A DNA stretch of 64,000 nt from Rotaria sordida (GCA_905250125.1 CAJNOL010000370.1:62001-126000); one strand, 5' to 3'. Positions 26,906-40,464 are shown, counted from the first letter of the stretch. Program-made: numbers and translations. Notes: generated by a model from the letters alone, not told the origin.

Positions 26906-29082
26906 CTAGATCGAAATTTTGTCTCTTGAGAACATCTCTTGACTATGCTGAATACTGACATAAAACTTTCACTTAACAATATTTCTTTACTTTCCTTGAT
27001 AATTTGTTTTTTTTTCTGGTTTCTATTTTTGCTCACAAAAAGAGCTGCAACATACCAGACTATTATATAAATGATAAATTAGGAGACAATATACTACACG
27101 TCAGTAATGATCCTCTTCTGTTTAGCAAGCAACCAAGCAAATATAAATTATCAGGACAAAAACGATAATGTTTTCTTCTGCATGCAGCACTTATAAAATC
27201 CATTTGAACATTATTTTATACATAAAGAGATCGTGAACAACAAGAATATCAGTCAATCGTTGTTACGAATTCATAACACCGCTTTCAAGTGAGAATAACT
27301 TGGTTTTAAGTCGTCAATATCACACAGATCTAAAAAAAGAAGTACAACATAAAACTAAAAATATCAAAGACAACCTGAATAAATTCATTAAATTTAATCA
27401 AAGAATACGTGTTTACTAAAAATTCAATATCAAAACATCAAAGTTACAGAAAAATTTTATCTACCTATCTACGAAAAAAAAACTGTACAAAGGAAAGTTT
27501 CAACGCCAACTTCTAGAGAAAAAACATTTTTTTTTGCATTTGCACGCATCCTTTTTTCTTTATTCACAACTCGTTTTTTTTTCAAATTAAAATACCATCC
27601 CCACTACACAGTTTCAACATGTGTCAGAGAGGATACATGTTTTGTCTCCAATCAACGTGATTTAAAAGCCAGTCCATGTAAGTCACGTTGGAGTCTGCTT
27701 GATTGATGGTCTCAGATTTCGCTATATTTGAAACATGTGATATAGAGAAGATTTTTATAAATTCTGACGGAAGTCATTTCAAAACATATAGAACCGTTGA
27801 TTGTTTATAATTGTTTCCTCGAAAGCCTGAAAAGTATTGCACCGAAAATACGATCACATTCCAGATCAAATATCTCATCAATGACTCAGCTGATGGAGTT
27901 AAAATTATTTCTGAATGTAGATACTTATGATATTGTTTGATTCTTTTGTATTCTATAGTTTCCGTCTATGGATGCGAAATTTAGAATTCCAGGGAGCTTC
28001 AAGACTTTTCATCTCATGACTGGAAAAAGATAGAGACCTAAAAATATTAACTGTAGATATAAATCATATAGGTCCAGTCTCATTTAAACTTTGAGATCGA
28101 TAAAGTATTGTGTTTGTCACATAGGGCTTTGTCAAAGTTTTTTTTTTCGACGAAATTCTCGATTTTCAGCCAAGGGTCTTTATTAAAGAACTAACTGGTT
28201 TGAGAACTGATATTTAAAACTTGCAAGTCTTATCTATAGTCTAAAGAGTCATAAGAACATTAGCCTCAAGTATCTAAAAACGATCCAGAAAATGGGCAAC
28301 TTTTGGTGCTCAATGTTTCACTAAATGTCATCTTGATCGTTCTGTCGTAATAACTTTTCACGGAAAAAACGCAATTTATCATTTTAAGTCTATATCTCAA
28401 ACTTAGTCTCTCAAAAATTCAAGACATGTTCAAAAAAGTCTTAAAGTCTGTGCATCCTGATTGTTAATATGAAGAGTATAGTTGGGAGCCCTTTCAATGT
28501 CAGTGTTCCCTGCACAGACATCCAACGCACACACGCACGAGAACCTACAGATACACCCACACTTTTTTATATGCTATCGATAATTCTCTGTTGGTGAGTA
28601 TCAAGATACTCAATACTTCATCCTCATCATACCAATCGATGATTGCGCATACGATCTGGAGTCACGAGCCAATCGAGCGATCAGCAGCTATCTCAAATTT
28701 CTCACACTTCAACCAATTCGAAAATAGGATATAATTTCTCTGAGAAGTTTGTCTTTTAAGATTTCGCAATGTCATGCCACAGAGATAGCTTGATTTCATT
28801 GTCGATACCAATGCCTAAAACTCTATGACAATACTTCTCTACTCGATCATCTCGTAGAGTTCAGTGAGTCATTCGCATATGAGCATAGCTTTCAATTCAA
28901 ATCAATATGTCGGATGAACATCTCAAATTAGTATAATGATCGACTCTTTCTTTTCTCTAATCTATTATCACATCATAGTCGATCCGTCTTAGAAAGCTTT
29001 CCTGGAGAATCTTAGCCAACCTTTTAATGTTTGCAACTGTATGATGAATAAAAGAAACAATGCTTTCAATACAAGTATTACA
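26906..29082. other. Spacer between the two duplication copies
   Basis: No gene recognised. 28480-28930 has higher GC than its surroundings and a short minus-strand frame around 28640-28800, possibly a degraded coding fragment, but no family could be named. A CA-rich stretch lies near 28530-28565. Confidence 0.45.
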
Positions 29083-32000
29083 CTGAATTTAATCAAGCAA
29101 AGCGTACATTTTGAACCTATATCGCAGCAATAGAAACAACATCATAGTCAATTCGAAATAATATCTTGGTAGGCATAAGCATTCATATATAACTCTCAGT
29201 TGTTCTTGACTTATCTATTGATCGATACGTAGAAGGGCATTCACAAAGCTTCTCTATTGTCGTTCTGTTACAAATAAGAAACATTTATTTCATTCTGTGC
29301 TGTTAATATTATTGTTTCATTTGTATCGTTCCTCATTTTAGTTCATGTGTGTAGTATTTTTTATTTCATGTTCAAGAAAGAGAGAATAAGATGGCATCAT
29401 TTATTTTTAGCATAAGCAAGGTTTAGACAACATACTATCGCAAGTTCAATTGTGTTTTGTTACCAGTAATGGCCATAGGAGCCGTTTGTCGATTTATTAT
29501 ACGACGGATTTTTGCTTGAAATGGAGTCCAGATTTTTAGTATTGACGGTAAATATATGAAAGGCAGACATATAGGATGAAAATAGACGATAAATGAGAGA
29601 TAACTTGCTACATGTGGTGCGATAAGAGGAGAATGAAGCATAAAAAGCAAATTGCTGAAAGCAAATGGAAAAAGAGAAACAAGACAGAGAACTGATATTG
29701 AAATGAGTTGAAAGGCCATTTTACTGTTTTTTCGCCAATTAAGCGTTCGCTGAAATTGCCGCTTTGAGTAAATGACACGAACGAAAAGTCCAACACTAAA
29801 TATAGAAATACATATTGACGGAACCATACAATGAACCACCATTTCCCACCAGGTTATAACTGGGTCATATATGTAGCAGGGAAAGTTGCAAATAATGCTT
29901 TGATAATCAAATGAATTTTCGCATGGATAAAAATATAATATATAAATATAGAAACATACTATATAAATAACAATAATCAAAGGTGGTGCGTAATGCAAAC
30001 AAATGTTTTTCCATTTTTTACGAAGAAGACGATCATGAAAAATGAGAATATGTCGTTCAAAAGAAGCCCATGCCACTAAAAGTAAACATAATACCCAAAC
30101 AGCAAAATCAACAAATCGCCAAATTGAGCAAAATATAGGATTTTCAAAAGGTACTCTGCCTCGATGATGAAAATACAGGGCCGACGGAATATCAATTGCA
30201 ACAAGAAGGAAATCAAACAATAAAATAATGAGGAGAATATAATTATTGGGTGCTGAACGAAGATTTTTGTTAATAAAGATGTAAATGATGATGAAAAGAT
30301 AACAAATCACCGATGGTATTTCAAGTGCAAGTAAAATATTGAATTTGATCGATGAAGAAAATTTTGAAATAATAATAAATTCTTGTGTATTATTGTCGTC
30401 GCTTATGTTTTGTTTTGGATCCTGTTGCATTTTGAGTGTTCACCTGTTAGAACTTACTAAGTCAAGATAATCACTTTATTTTAATGAATTTACCAGTCGT
30501 TTTGTTGAGCTCTTTAGATTCTCTCTGCACATCTTCTTTGCACATACAGAAAGCTTATATACCCGTATGAAGTCATAATTCTCATTGGACAAGTTAGCAG
30601 ATAAAAAAAGCAGCATTAACACCATTAGTTTAATGACTTTTAATTGATTCTAAAGTTTAGTCGTGCGTAGAGTATGTTTTAATTTTGACACATATATAAC
30701 GAAGCTTTGGAGGATCAACTAAGTGAACTGATGTAATAATAGTTGTTTCTAACCTTGATATACAAAGATCTAAATTAGAAAGCATTTGTTCTACATGAAA
30801 TTGAGCTTATACTCTAAAAATAAACATCATTTTCTATGAAGCCTATACTTTTTTTGGAAACTCTTCCTCAAAACTACAATGGTTTGATAAAGATGTTTTA
30901 ACCTCGTAAAATATTTAAAAAATAGCTTCTTAGTTATAGGAACTTCCAGTTTTTCAACAATACCGATTTGTATGCTTCAAGAATATTCTAGAATAGTTTG
31001 ATATTACTCTCAAAAAACGTGTTTAATACTTTCGGAAATCTTTTAAGTATTGTAGATAACTAATGTTGTAGAAATTGTTCATTTTTAACGGCCGAACAAG
31101 AATTTAGAAATTCCTCTTTTTGTTTTCTCAAGTGTTCGACAAAAAAAAAATTCTTAGTATTCAAAACTTCGTCGAAGAGAAAAGTTTGATGTTTTGATAG
31201 CTTTTTCTGATGGTTGTTTTCTTTCAGACAACAAGATTTCTAGCGATTTGAAAACGTGCATACGTTTAGTATAACATATTCAATTATTAGTAACTCCCTC
31301 ATGGTATCAGTGTATCATTTAATTTAGAACTACTTCTCACTCTGTAAATAATCTAACATAAATTTTACAATCTTAGCTTAGCTTTGGATATGAAAATCTG
31401 TTGAAGAATACAATCTTGAAAATATAAAATTCGCTAATTGCAAATAAGTTAATAATGATGTTAATCTGACGATTCAGTGCGTCAGTTTATTCTATATCAA
31501 TAAAATACCGATTATTTTAGTCATTATGATTTTCAAACGTTGGATTCAACAAGAACGTCGAAAGCTTCTGCGATCAGGAGACCATTCTAACAGATTTTTC
31601 TAAAAAAATTCTGAGAATCAAAATGCTTTAAAGCAAACGAACATATTTTAATTTCTATATCAATAAAAAAAACACCAATGCTTCACGATATTACGAAAAA
31701 AAAAGTGAACTATTTTTTCTATACTTAGGTTCGCATCAACAACGAATGTAATGGTTCTCAACGTGAAAAAAATACGTCGATTCTTTTTTTTTTAATGAAA
31801 ATTTTACGAATGGAACGTTTTTCAACTCGACATTTAATCGAACCTTTGACTGCTTTTGTCTAATGTCTGTCAAGATTCGATAAACTTTTTTAGTTATTTC
31901 CGAATTTTCACTGCACATTACAGTCTCAGGGTTTCTACGGGCTTCAAAATCTTTAATCTGTTTACAGAATCACCATTACATAAGTTATTATAACTGCCTT

Positions 32001-32367
32001 ATAAAGCGTTTGTTGGAATTCAGAAATCCATTTTCTGAAACTCTTGAAAGGCTTTAGATAGTAACGAATCAGCAACCTTATCGACTTTCCACGTGTATCT
32101 TTCTATTACAATCTATGATGCAAAAAGAACTGAATGAAAGTCACATCTAAACCATTCAAACAATAAGCAGTATCTTTTTTCTTAGTGAATATTTCTAAAC
32201 TCTAGTTGTGAAATTTGAAGGACAAATCCATCGAAACTTCCATTTTAAATATTTCTTTTTCAAGAAAGTCTTTTTATTCTTCGAAAATTATTGAAGATTT
32301 ATGTTTTAAATACCACAGTGAAAACACTTTTAAATACTGAGAAGATATCATTGTAAAACTTTAACTA
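29083..32367. repeat. Segmental duplication, right copy
   Basis: Collinear with 24925-26905 and holding the intact receptor gene. Between about 30830 and 32110 it has sequence absent from the left copy, through insertion here or deletion there; that segment contains no recognisable gene. The right edge is defined by the outer transposon inserted at 32368. Confidence 0.82.
29435..30430 (-). CDS. Rhodopsin-type GPCR, probable chemoreceptor
   Basis: Single-exon gene of 331 aa, ATG at 30430, no internal stop. Seven hydrophobic segments are visible. TM1 spans about residues 30-54 and TM2 contains LLIILLFDFLLVAID. TM3 starts with the conserved Cys in IFCSIWRF and ends with ASFERHILIFHD in place of the DRY box. 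Extracellular loop 2 has paired Cys (IICNFPCYIYDP). TM5 is about 212-235. TM6 follows the basic WRKNSKMAFQL segment. TM7 has YFHPICLPFIYLP in place of NPxxY. ERH for DRY and the Pro-rich TM7 are typical of the large, lineage-expanded receptor families of bdelloid rotifers. The ligand is unknown. Residues 1-20 are Asn/Asp-rich with potential N-glycosylation (QNIS, DNNT). A decayed tandem paralogue lies at 25310-26284. Confidence 0.9.
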   Translation of the reverse strand: MQQDPKQNISDDNNTQEFIIISKFSSSIKFNILLALEIPSVICYLFIIIYIFINKNLRSAPNNYILLIILLFDFLLVAIDIPSALYFHHRGRVPFENPIFCSIWRFVDFAVWVLCLLLVAWASFERHILIFHDRLLRKKWKNICLHYAPPLIIVIYIVCFYIYILYFYPCENSFDYQSIICNFPCYIYDPVITWWEMVVHCMVPSICISIFSVGLFVRVIYSKRQFQRTLNWRKNSKMAFQLISISVLCLVSLFPFAFSNLLFMLHSPLIAPHVASYLSFIVYFHPICLPFIYLPSILKIWTPFQAKIRRIINRQTAPMAITGNKTQLNLR

Positions 32368-32652
32368 TTGTCCATTTCAAAGTAAAGTGGACGTGAACAT
32401 TTTTTAAAATAACTTTAAATAAAACAACAAGAGAGAAATAACTCAAGTTTTTAGCACTATCTACAGTTGACATTGCTCTATCTTTCTACAAAGTCGATGG
32501 AAACTTCCAGTCACTTTTCTTCTTGAATATATCATAAACTTTGAAAATGAGCTTAATCTATCGTAAAAACAATGTATGTGTTCTCAACCATAATATAATG
32601 GAAAGATAGCCCAGCTTCTCCTCTATCGATCCATGCAAGATCGAGATTGATA

Positions 32653-33836
32653 CAGTGCGGCGCCAAAAAAGCATGTACATTTTTGTTTTTACGCATGAAC
32701 GAATAATAAGGATACTCTGAAAATTTTCTCTTGTATCAGACTTTGTAGAGCTTTTTCCGCTAATCATTTTGCTAAAAAATGTTTTTGATTTTCATTTAGT
32801 AATGATGATGTTATAGTCAAAATACTAAACACTGTAATATAAAGTAGGGAAAAAAGTTTAACACACTTTTAGTATTTGGCTAATTTTTACGTTATTTAAC
32901 AACATCTGGTAGATGTTCTATATACCATTCGACGCAGAATTTAATGGGCTACATTTTATTAACAAGCACTTATATTTTTATTTTAGTTAATTAATTAATT
33001 ATTAGTTAATAATAATTAGCAATTAATTAATAAAATTTTGATTTGTTTTTAAATTCTGACTCTTTCAAATGAAAGAGCATTAAAAACTGAACAAAACTCT
33101 ATCATTAGTATTTGAGAAACAACGGATTTACTAAGGTTTTAATGTGATTTTCAGAGTATGTCTATATGTAAAAATTAAAAATATCTATGCTTGTTTGGAT
33201 CTTCACTATATGTCATTCTAAAGACCAAATGATGTTCTTTAAAATGCGCCAGTTTTCGCGCATCTCATATGTCCTTTTATGGTTGAATTTATTAAAAATA
33301 ATGAATACTATATCTAATTACAATTGAACATACTCGAAAAATCACATTAAAACCTTACTAAATTCGTTGTTTCTCAAATAGTAATGATAGAGTTTTGTTC
33401 AGTTTTTAATGCTCTTTCATTTGAAAGAGTCAGAATTTAAAAACAAATCAAAATTTTATTAATTAATTGCTAATTATTATTAACTAATAATTAATTAATT
33501 AACTAAAATAAAAATATAAGTGCTTGTTAATAAAATGTAACCCATTAAATTCTGCGTCGAATGGTATATAGAACATCTATCAGATGTTATGAAATAACGT
33601 AAAAATTAGCCAAATACGAAAAGTCTGTTAAACTTTTTTCCCTACTTTATACTACAGTGTTTAGTATTTTGACTATAACATCATCATTACTCAATGAAAG
33701 TCAAAAAAATTTTTTACCAAAATGATCAGCGGAAAAAGCTCTACAAAGTCTGATATGAGAGAAAATTTTCAGAGTATCCTTATTATTCATTCATGCGTAA
33801 AAACAAAAATGTACATGCTTTTTTGGCGCCGCACTG
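32653..33836. mobile_element. 1.18-kb foldback element inserted in the left arm
   Basis: Begins CAGTGCGGCGCCAAAAAAGC and ends with the exact reverse complement, flanked by TA at 32651-32652 and 33837-33838. The two arms are about 519 nt each (32653-33171 and 33319-33836), about 95 % identical by eye, around a 147-nt centre. CAGTG ends with TA duplication are the signature of Tc1/mariner-type elements. There is no transposase, so it is a non-autonomous foldback. The other arm of the outer element shows the uninterrupted sequence GATCGATAACCG, equivalent to the empty site here. Confidence 0.9.
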
Positions 33837-34661
33837 TAACTGTTTGTATTCAAAAAATATAAAGATTGTATTGAAGACAACTTATCAAAGGTCTTCAAAA
33901 TTGGTACAAGAATAGATATACATCTTGGGTTCGAGAGAAACAACCAATTACATCAGTCATATCGAAAACAATATGAGACAACATTTATGTTGAAGAAATT
34001 GAAGAAGAACTAGATAATCATGATTACGATGATTATAGTTCTTATAGTGCAGATGATGCTGATGACTAACGACTTTTTATGATGAGTCTACGTAAATATC
34101 TTCGAATCTCTTTTTAGTTAATCAATTTAGATTCTTAAAATTTTTGTTATAGAAAACATCAATAAAATAAAGGCTCGAGAGAATTTTTCAAAAATATCGA
34201 TTCAATATTCAATGTATGATTTTTGATGACGTTCTTAGTAGAAAAAAAACTCCAAAAATGAATAAATCATGTCACGAAGTTGAAAGCGACTAAGAACTTA
34301 TAGAAGAAAATATTTAGTTATCTGCTTAGATTTTGAAGACTTTTGGTAAGTAGCCTTCAGTACAATGCTTATATTTTTTTGAACATAAACGGTTATCGAT
34401 CTCGACCTTGCATAGATCGATAGAGGAGAAGCTGGACTATCTTCCCATTATATTATAGTTTAGAATGCATATATTGTTTTTACGATAGATTAAGCTCATT
34501 TTCAAAGTTCATGATATATCTAAGAGGAAGAAAAGTAACTAGAATTTTTCATTGACTTTGTAGAAAGACAGAGCAATATCAACTGTAGGTAGTACTAAAA
34601 ACCTGAGTTATTTCTCTCTTGTTTTTTTAAAGTTATTCAAAAAATGCTCATGTCCACTTTA

Positions 34662-34798
34662 GACCCCGAACAGACTGAAAAAAATAAAACAAATGACGTA
34701 ACGTGATTGGTCTATTTCGATTTAAATCGTCTTTTTGAGATGATTTATTCGTTAATTCAGTTTTAATTCACTTTGAATGAGTCAGTCTGTTCAGGACC
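34662..34798. mobile_element. 137-nt Harbinger-like MITE inserted in the right arm
   Basis: Terminal inverted repeats GACCCCGAACAGACTGA and TCAGTCTGTTCAGGACC, flanked by the 3-nt direct repeat TTA (34659-34661 and 34799-34801). A TTA/TAA target and GG-YCCTG-type termini fit PIF/Harbinger (Tourist) MITEs. The left arm of the outer element has the uninterrupted TTCAAAGTAAAGTGGAC at 32375-32391, which serves as the empty site. No coding capacity. Confidence 0.85.
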
Positions 34799-34816
34799 TT
34801 ACTCTGAAATGGACAA

Positions 34817-36620
<1,804 letters not shown>

Positions 36621-36857
36621 AATTTGATATTAGAATAAGAAAAGAAATGAAGTTTTTTGGGTGTTGTTTTTTTGTGTTTCATTGTTCTAGTCGAAAATAA
36701 AAGTTTGCAAACACCGTATTGTATATATGTGTGTTTATGTCGATATGTATCAAATATGAAAACAAAAAGAAAATATTTTCTGAATTATTTTTTTTTTCTG
36801 CTATTTGACAATGTTGAAAACGAAATTATATAACTGTGATAAAAGAAAATAATAATA

Positions 36858-37567
36858 TCAAGGTTCGACAAGTTCATCATTAACGTCTTCTTCTTCTTCT
36901 TTGTCATCATCATTATCTTCATTATCTTTTTCTTGTAAAAGTTCAATTGAAGGTTTAATTGATTTTTTTTCATTTGTACTTAAAACACCACGACGTTGTT
37001 TACGAATAGATTTTAATTTATATTCAATTCTTTCATCATCATCATCATTATTATTATCATTTTCAGTCTTTGTTCCAGTTGTATTTGAAGATAATGGTAA
37101 ACGTATAGATATAGAATGATCATGATCATTATCATCATCGTCATCATTTTTTAGAATTTGTTTTTTTATTGGACGTTGAAATATTGGTTTTGATGGAATT
37201 TCTTCTTCAATTTCGTTTGTTTTTGAAGGTTTAACACGTGTACGAAGATAATCATTTAATGCATGTTGATTACCCATATTACTTAAATGATGTTCATTAA
37301 CATCATCTAAATCATATTTTTTCCATTTATTCATTGGACGAGTAAATGTTGTATCATCAGCGGGACGTTTTTTAAATGTAATTGCATGACTTGGAATATT
37401 TGGATTTTTATAAGTTGATGATGATGGTATTTCATCATCAGGTACAGATATAGGAGTATTAGTTTTCGAATGTACATCATGTTGTTTTTCGAGATTTGAT
37501 AATTTATCAAATATATCATTTGAACGTGATTTAAAATCAGATGTTGAAGTAGTCAGCTGATAAAAAT
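36858..37567 (-). CDS. TSSC4: TSSC4-like U5 snRNP assembly factor
   Basis: Main exon on the minus strand ending at TAG/TAA-type stop 36858. The order of short motifs matches human TSSC4: SRSNDIFDKLSNLEKQ (human RSRSIFDCLEG), FKKRP (FKRP), NKWKKYDLDDVNE (ERWTKYSLEDVTE), a following NQHALNDYL (NQATALAFL) and KPIFQRPIKK (VIFTKPVRG). TSSC4 is a largely disordered protein that binds PRPF8 and assists assembly of U5 and the tri-snRNP. The C-terminal third is Asp/Glu-rich. The 5' end is unsettled: the frame continues upstream to an ATG at 37709, but that part includes a hydrophobic FFFLIYLS stretch which reads like the pyrimidine tract of an intron ending TATTAG at 37568-37570. A short first exon upstream is therefore more likely. 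It is tail to tail with NUDT21, 237 nt apart. Confidence 0.75.
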
Positions 37568-37709
37568 CTAATATAGATAAATAAATGAGAAAAAAAAATG
37601 ATGTAGAATAACAATGAAGATTATGATTCTCATTCGTTATCGATTTTGAATGCATTTTCAATTTTCTAAATATATACATTGCATAGAAATCCATTAGATC
37701 AGAACTCAT

Positions 37710-38321
37710 CAGTTCTTATGAAGTTAGAGAAAGTATTATTATTAAGAAAGTGGCTATCAATCGATTGAATATAAAAGTAAAAATAAAATTCTAATTAATA
37801 TAAACAGTATTGAAATTTAACAATAACGAATTATTTGTCAATGATGAAAAAAGTCAAATTCAAATTTGCTGCTCATCTAAATAAAAATCGAAACTATCTT
37901 AAAAATACTCAGTTTTAATATCGTGAAATAAATTCGTTAATTCTTCAAAATTAAATAATGATAAAATCGATTCTTTACATATAATGAGTCTCATATATTG
38001 CAAACAAGAAAAAAATCAATTCTTATCGTATTTCTTTTTCAGATAGTTTACAACATAGTCTTAAAAGAAAAAGAATACCTGACATTTTTGTATGCTTTTT
38101 TTTTCCTTCTTGACAATAATCTACAAATATGAAATAATCTATTTTCTGTTTAAATAAAACATAAAAAGAAAAACTTTAGATTGTTTTTTCTACTTTATTT
38201 TAAACAAACAAAGATTAATGGCATAGTCCATTTTAAACTACGTGATTATCAAAAGAAAAAAGAATACAGGATGCATCAAAGCAAAGGACAAGGAAATGGA
38301 TTTTATAGGATAATTAATTGT
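37710..38321. other. Gap between TSSC4-like and UQCRQ genes
   Basis: AT-rich DNA serving as the 5' region of the TSSC4-like gene and 3' region of UQCRQ. It may contain the unidentified first exon of the TSSC4-like gene. Nothing else was seen. Confidence 0.5.
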
Positions 38322-38678
38322 CTATTGTTCTTCATCGCCGCCTTCTCCAGGTGGTTTTTCATCAGCAAATTGACTGGGTATTTTTCGAGCACAACGATCA
38401 TATTCCCAATTAGCCCATGTATACATTGAATATCCGAGTAACATATTAGGTACCCATATGGTAATAATTGTTTTTAAAAGTCGAGAATAATAACGATATG
38501 ATACATCACCCAAAACACCAGCATATGGATTTTGTTCATATGCTGAAAGTGTATATTCGACCTGAATATAAAATTTAATCAAAAAAAAACATTAGTTAAA
38601 ATATAAAGCATTTACTTTGCCACGTTGATGACCAATTCTCCCCCATTCCATACCTAATCGGCGTAATGAGAAACGCAT
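38322..38678 (-). CDS. UQCRQ: Cytochrome bc1 complex subunit 8 (QCR8)
   Basis: Two exons, 38678-38616 and 38561-38322, with a 54-nt intron between complete codons; product 101 aa. It starts MRFSLRRLGMEWGRIGHQRG and continues VEYTLSAYEQNPYAG, matching the human QCR8 order [20 protein letters not shown]. A single membrane segment (WVPNMLLGYSMYTWANWEY, human VVFYLIYTWGTEEF) is followed by RCARKIPSQFADEKP (human RSKRKNPAAYENDK). QCR8 is a nuclear-encoded single-pass subunit of respiratory complex III in the inner mitochondrial membrane, next to the ubiquinone site of cytochrome b. As in other animals there is no cleavable presequence. The acidic Gly-rich tail (GEGGDEEQ) extends past the usual end. 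Confidence 0.9.
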
Positions 38679-40464
38679 TTTTTCACTATGTATTAAAAAT
38701 AAAAATCTACAATCGTTTTTATTATAACTGTTTAATCTGAGAAAACAAAATAAATAAGACAATATTATGCCGTTAGATTATTATTAAAAATAAACTAGTT
38801 GTGATTTGCATAGATTGATCGACCAATCAGGAAAAAAAGAATGATTATCAGAGTTCGCTCTATGTCGATAGATGGAGGATATTTCATTTATTAATATTTT
38901 TTTTAAAGAATATAGATGATGATCAAATGATTTCAGAACACAAAATAATCATTTATAAAGCAAATTTTCGATTGATTTGATAAACTGTTTGTACTACACA
39001 ATATGATTTTTTTTCTTCAACTATGCACAAACGTCAAATATTCACAATGAATTGTAGCCGGTTTCAAATGTTCATTTCTTAGATTGTGCAAAATCTTCCA
39101 AAAAAATTGATAAAATTAAATCTTGACTATTTAAAAACTTCTTTAACATCCAAATCAAAATAACTGTCAGTAGTATATGATTGTATAGAAGGTATTTTGT
39201 TTTGGCAAAATTGAAATAAAGTATTATCTAGATATGTGCGCAATTAAGTTACGACTATGAGAAAAAAAGTTGTCGAGAATGGAAAACTAAAGATTCTAGT
39301 TAAATATTCTATAATTTTGAATGAATTATTTTATAAATCACACCAATCAAAACAAATGTGACATTCATCAACTGAAAAAAAAATCAAAAAATGAATATTT
39401 AAGAATTCTTTTAGAATAAATACAAATAAATTTTAAATTAGTTTCTCTAAGTCGGGATTGGAACTGAAAAAAATCCAGCAAATCTCTAATGTTATTATAC
39501 ATACCGTCATTTCATAATGAACAAGAGTCTTAAAACTGTTAGCGTCCAACATAAGATATAATCCTTTCTATAACTATCTAGGTTGACAAATATGTAGTTC
39601 ATATATACTTGTAAATAACCGTATTATACGGCTCAGTATTATGATCGTATATCTCTATGACCACATACGTAACAATATGATTATATACGGAGAAAAACAA
39701 TGCAAAATTGAAATCGGTATACAGCTTTCGTATACCAAGAGAGAAAATTCAGTATTTTTCCATATACGACACGGAAATATGCGATCACTAGACTTAGTCG
39801 TGTTATATCTTTGTATGCAGTTGTTAACAGCCGCATCTGTTTGACCTGACTGCTGACAAATGTGCTGTATCTGTTATAGAAAAACATATGAACTCTACAC
39901 AAACTATTGAAACAACAAAATACTAAACCTTTAGGACTTCGTAGACATGGACAAGATCGGATATTATTACTGTGTACACTATTTAGTCATGATGTGAAAG
40001 CAATGGAGAGCAACTATACACAAAACTACATTGACTTTGTTTAAGTCGAAAAAAAGGGCATTGATTTAGCTATATAACAGTTCAAAACAAAATTATTTAC
40101 GTATGCTATACATTAGCATAAGAAGAAACAATAATTGCGATTGTGTACCTTTCAAATTGATACTTTTATAATACAGAACTAACTAAAACCTACTACAAAG
40201 TCTTAGCATGTATCTTGAACGTAACCTAGCTCAAATATTTGCTGTACTATGAGATTAGTTTTTCATGAATTAACCTAAACATATTTTAATATTTCGAATT
40301 GAAATAAAACTTTCAATTTTCAAACAAAAAATCCTTTATTGATCATAACAAATAATGAAATAACATTAACAAGTCAATGTTCACTGAAACGACAATGAGA
40401 TTGCGTAATTGTCGAAGAAACATGAAATATTTCTTTAAAAAAAAAAAAAAAAAAAAAAAACAAG
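38679..40464. other. Intergenic between UQCRQ and the METTL24-like gene
   Basis: AT-rich, with no exon recognised. Two overlapping open frames near 39641-39902 on opposite strands lack family resemblance. A small hairpin GGTATAC-GTATACC lies at about 39716-39736. An A run of about 24 nt (40437-40460) abuts the stop codon of the next gene. Confidence 0.5.

Larger units (their letters stand above)
32368..34816. mobile_element. Outer long-TIR DNA transposon relic, TA target site
   Basis: Bounded by TA at 32366-32367 and 34817-34818. The terminal inverted repeats begin TTGTCCATTTCA and run about 350 nt after subtracting the inserted elements: left arm 32368-32652 plus about 33839-33920, right arm from about 34310 to 34816 minus the MITE. 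By eye the arms are about 85-90 % identical, older than the insert in the left arm. A TA target and long TIRs suggest a Tc1/mariner-related non-autonomous element. The core (about 33880-34070) keeps a decayed frame with SWVREKQPITS and an acidic tail ending DDYSSYSADDADD and a stop, perhaps the end of a transposase. In the sister duplication copy, similarity stops at 26905, the same point where this element begins. Confidence 0.75.

Noticed and set aside
32558-32767. 69-residue frame across the junction of the outer and inner transposons
   Set aside because: It spans the insertion junction and TIR sequence, so it cannot be an ancestral gene.
40437-40460. A run next to the METTL24-like stop as a retrocopy tail
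   Set aside because: The run is A on the plus strand, hence T on the coding strand; a retrocopy tail would be A on the coding strand.
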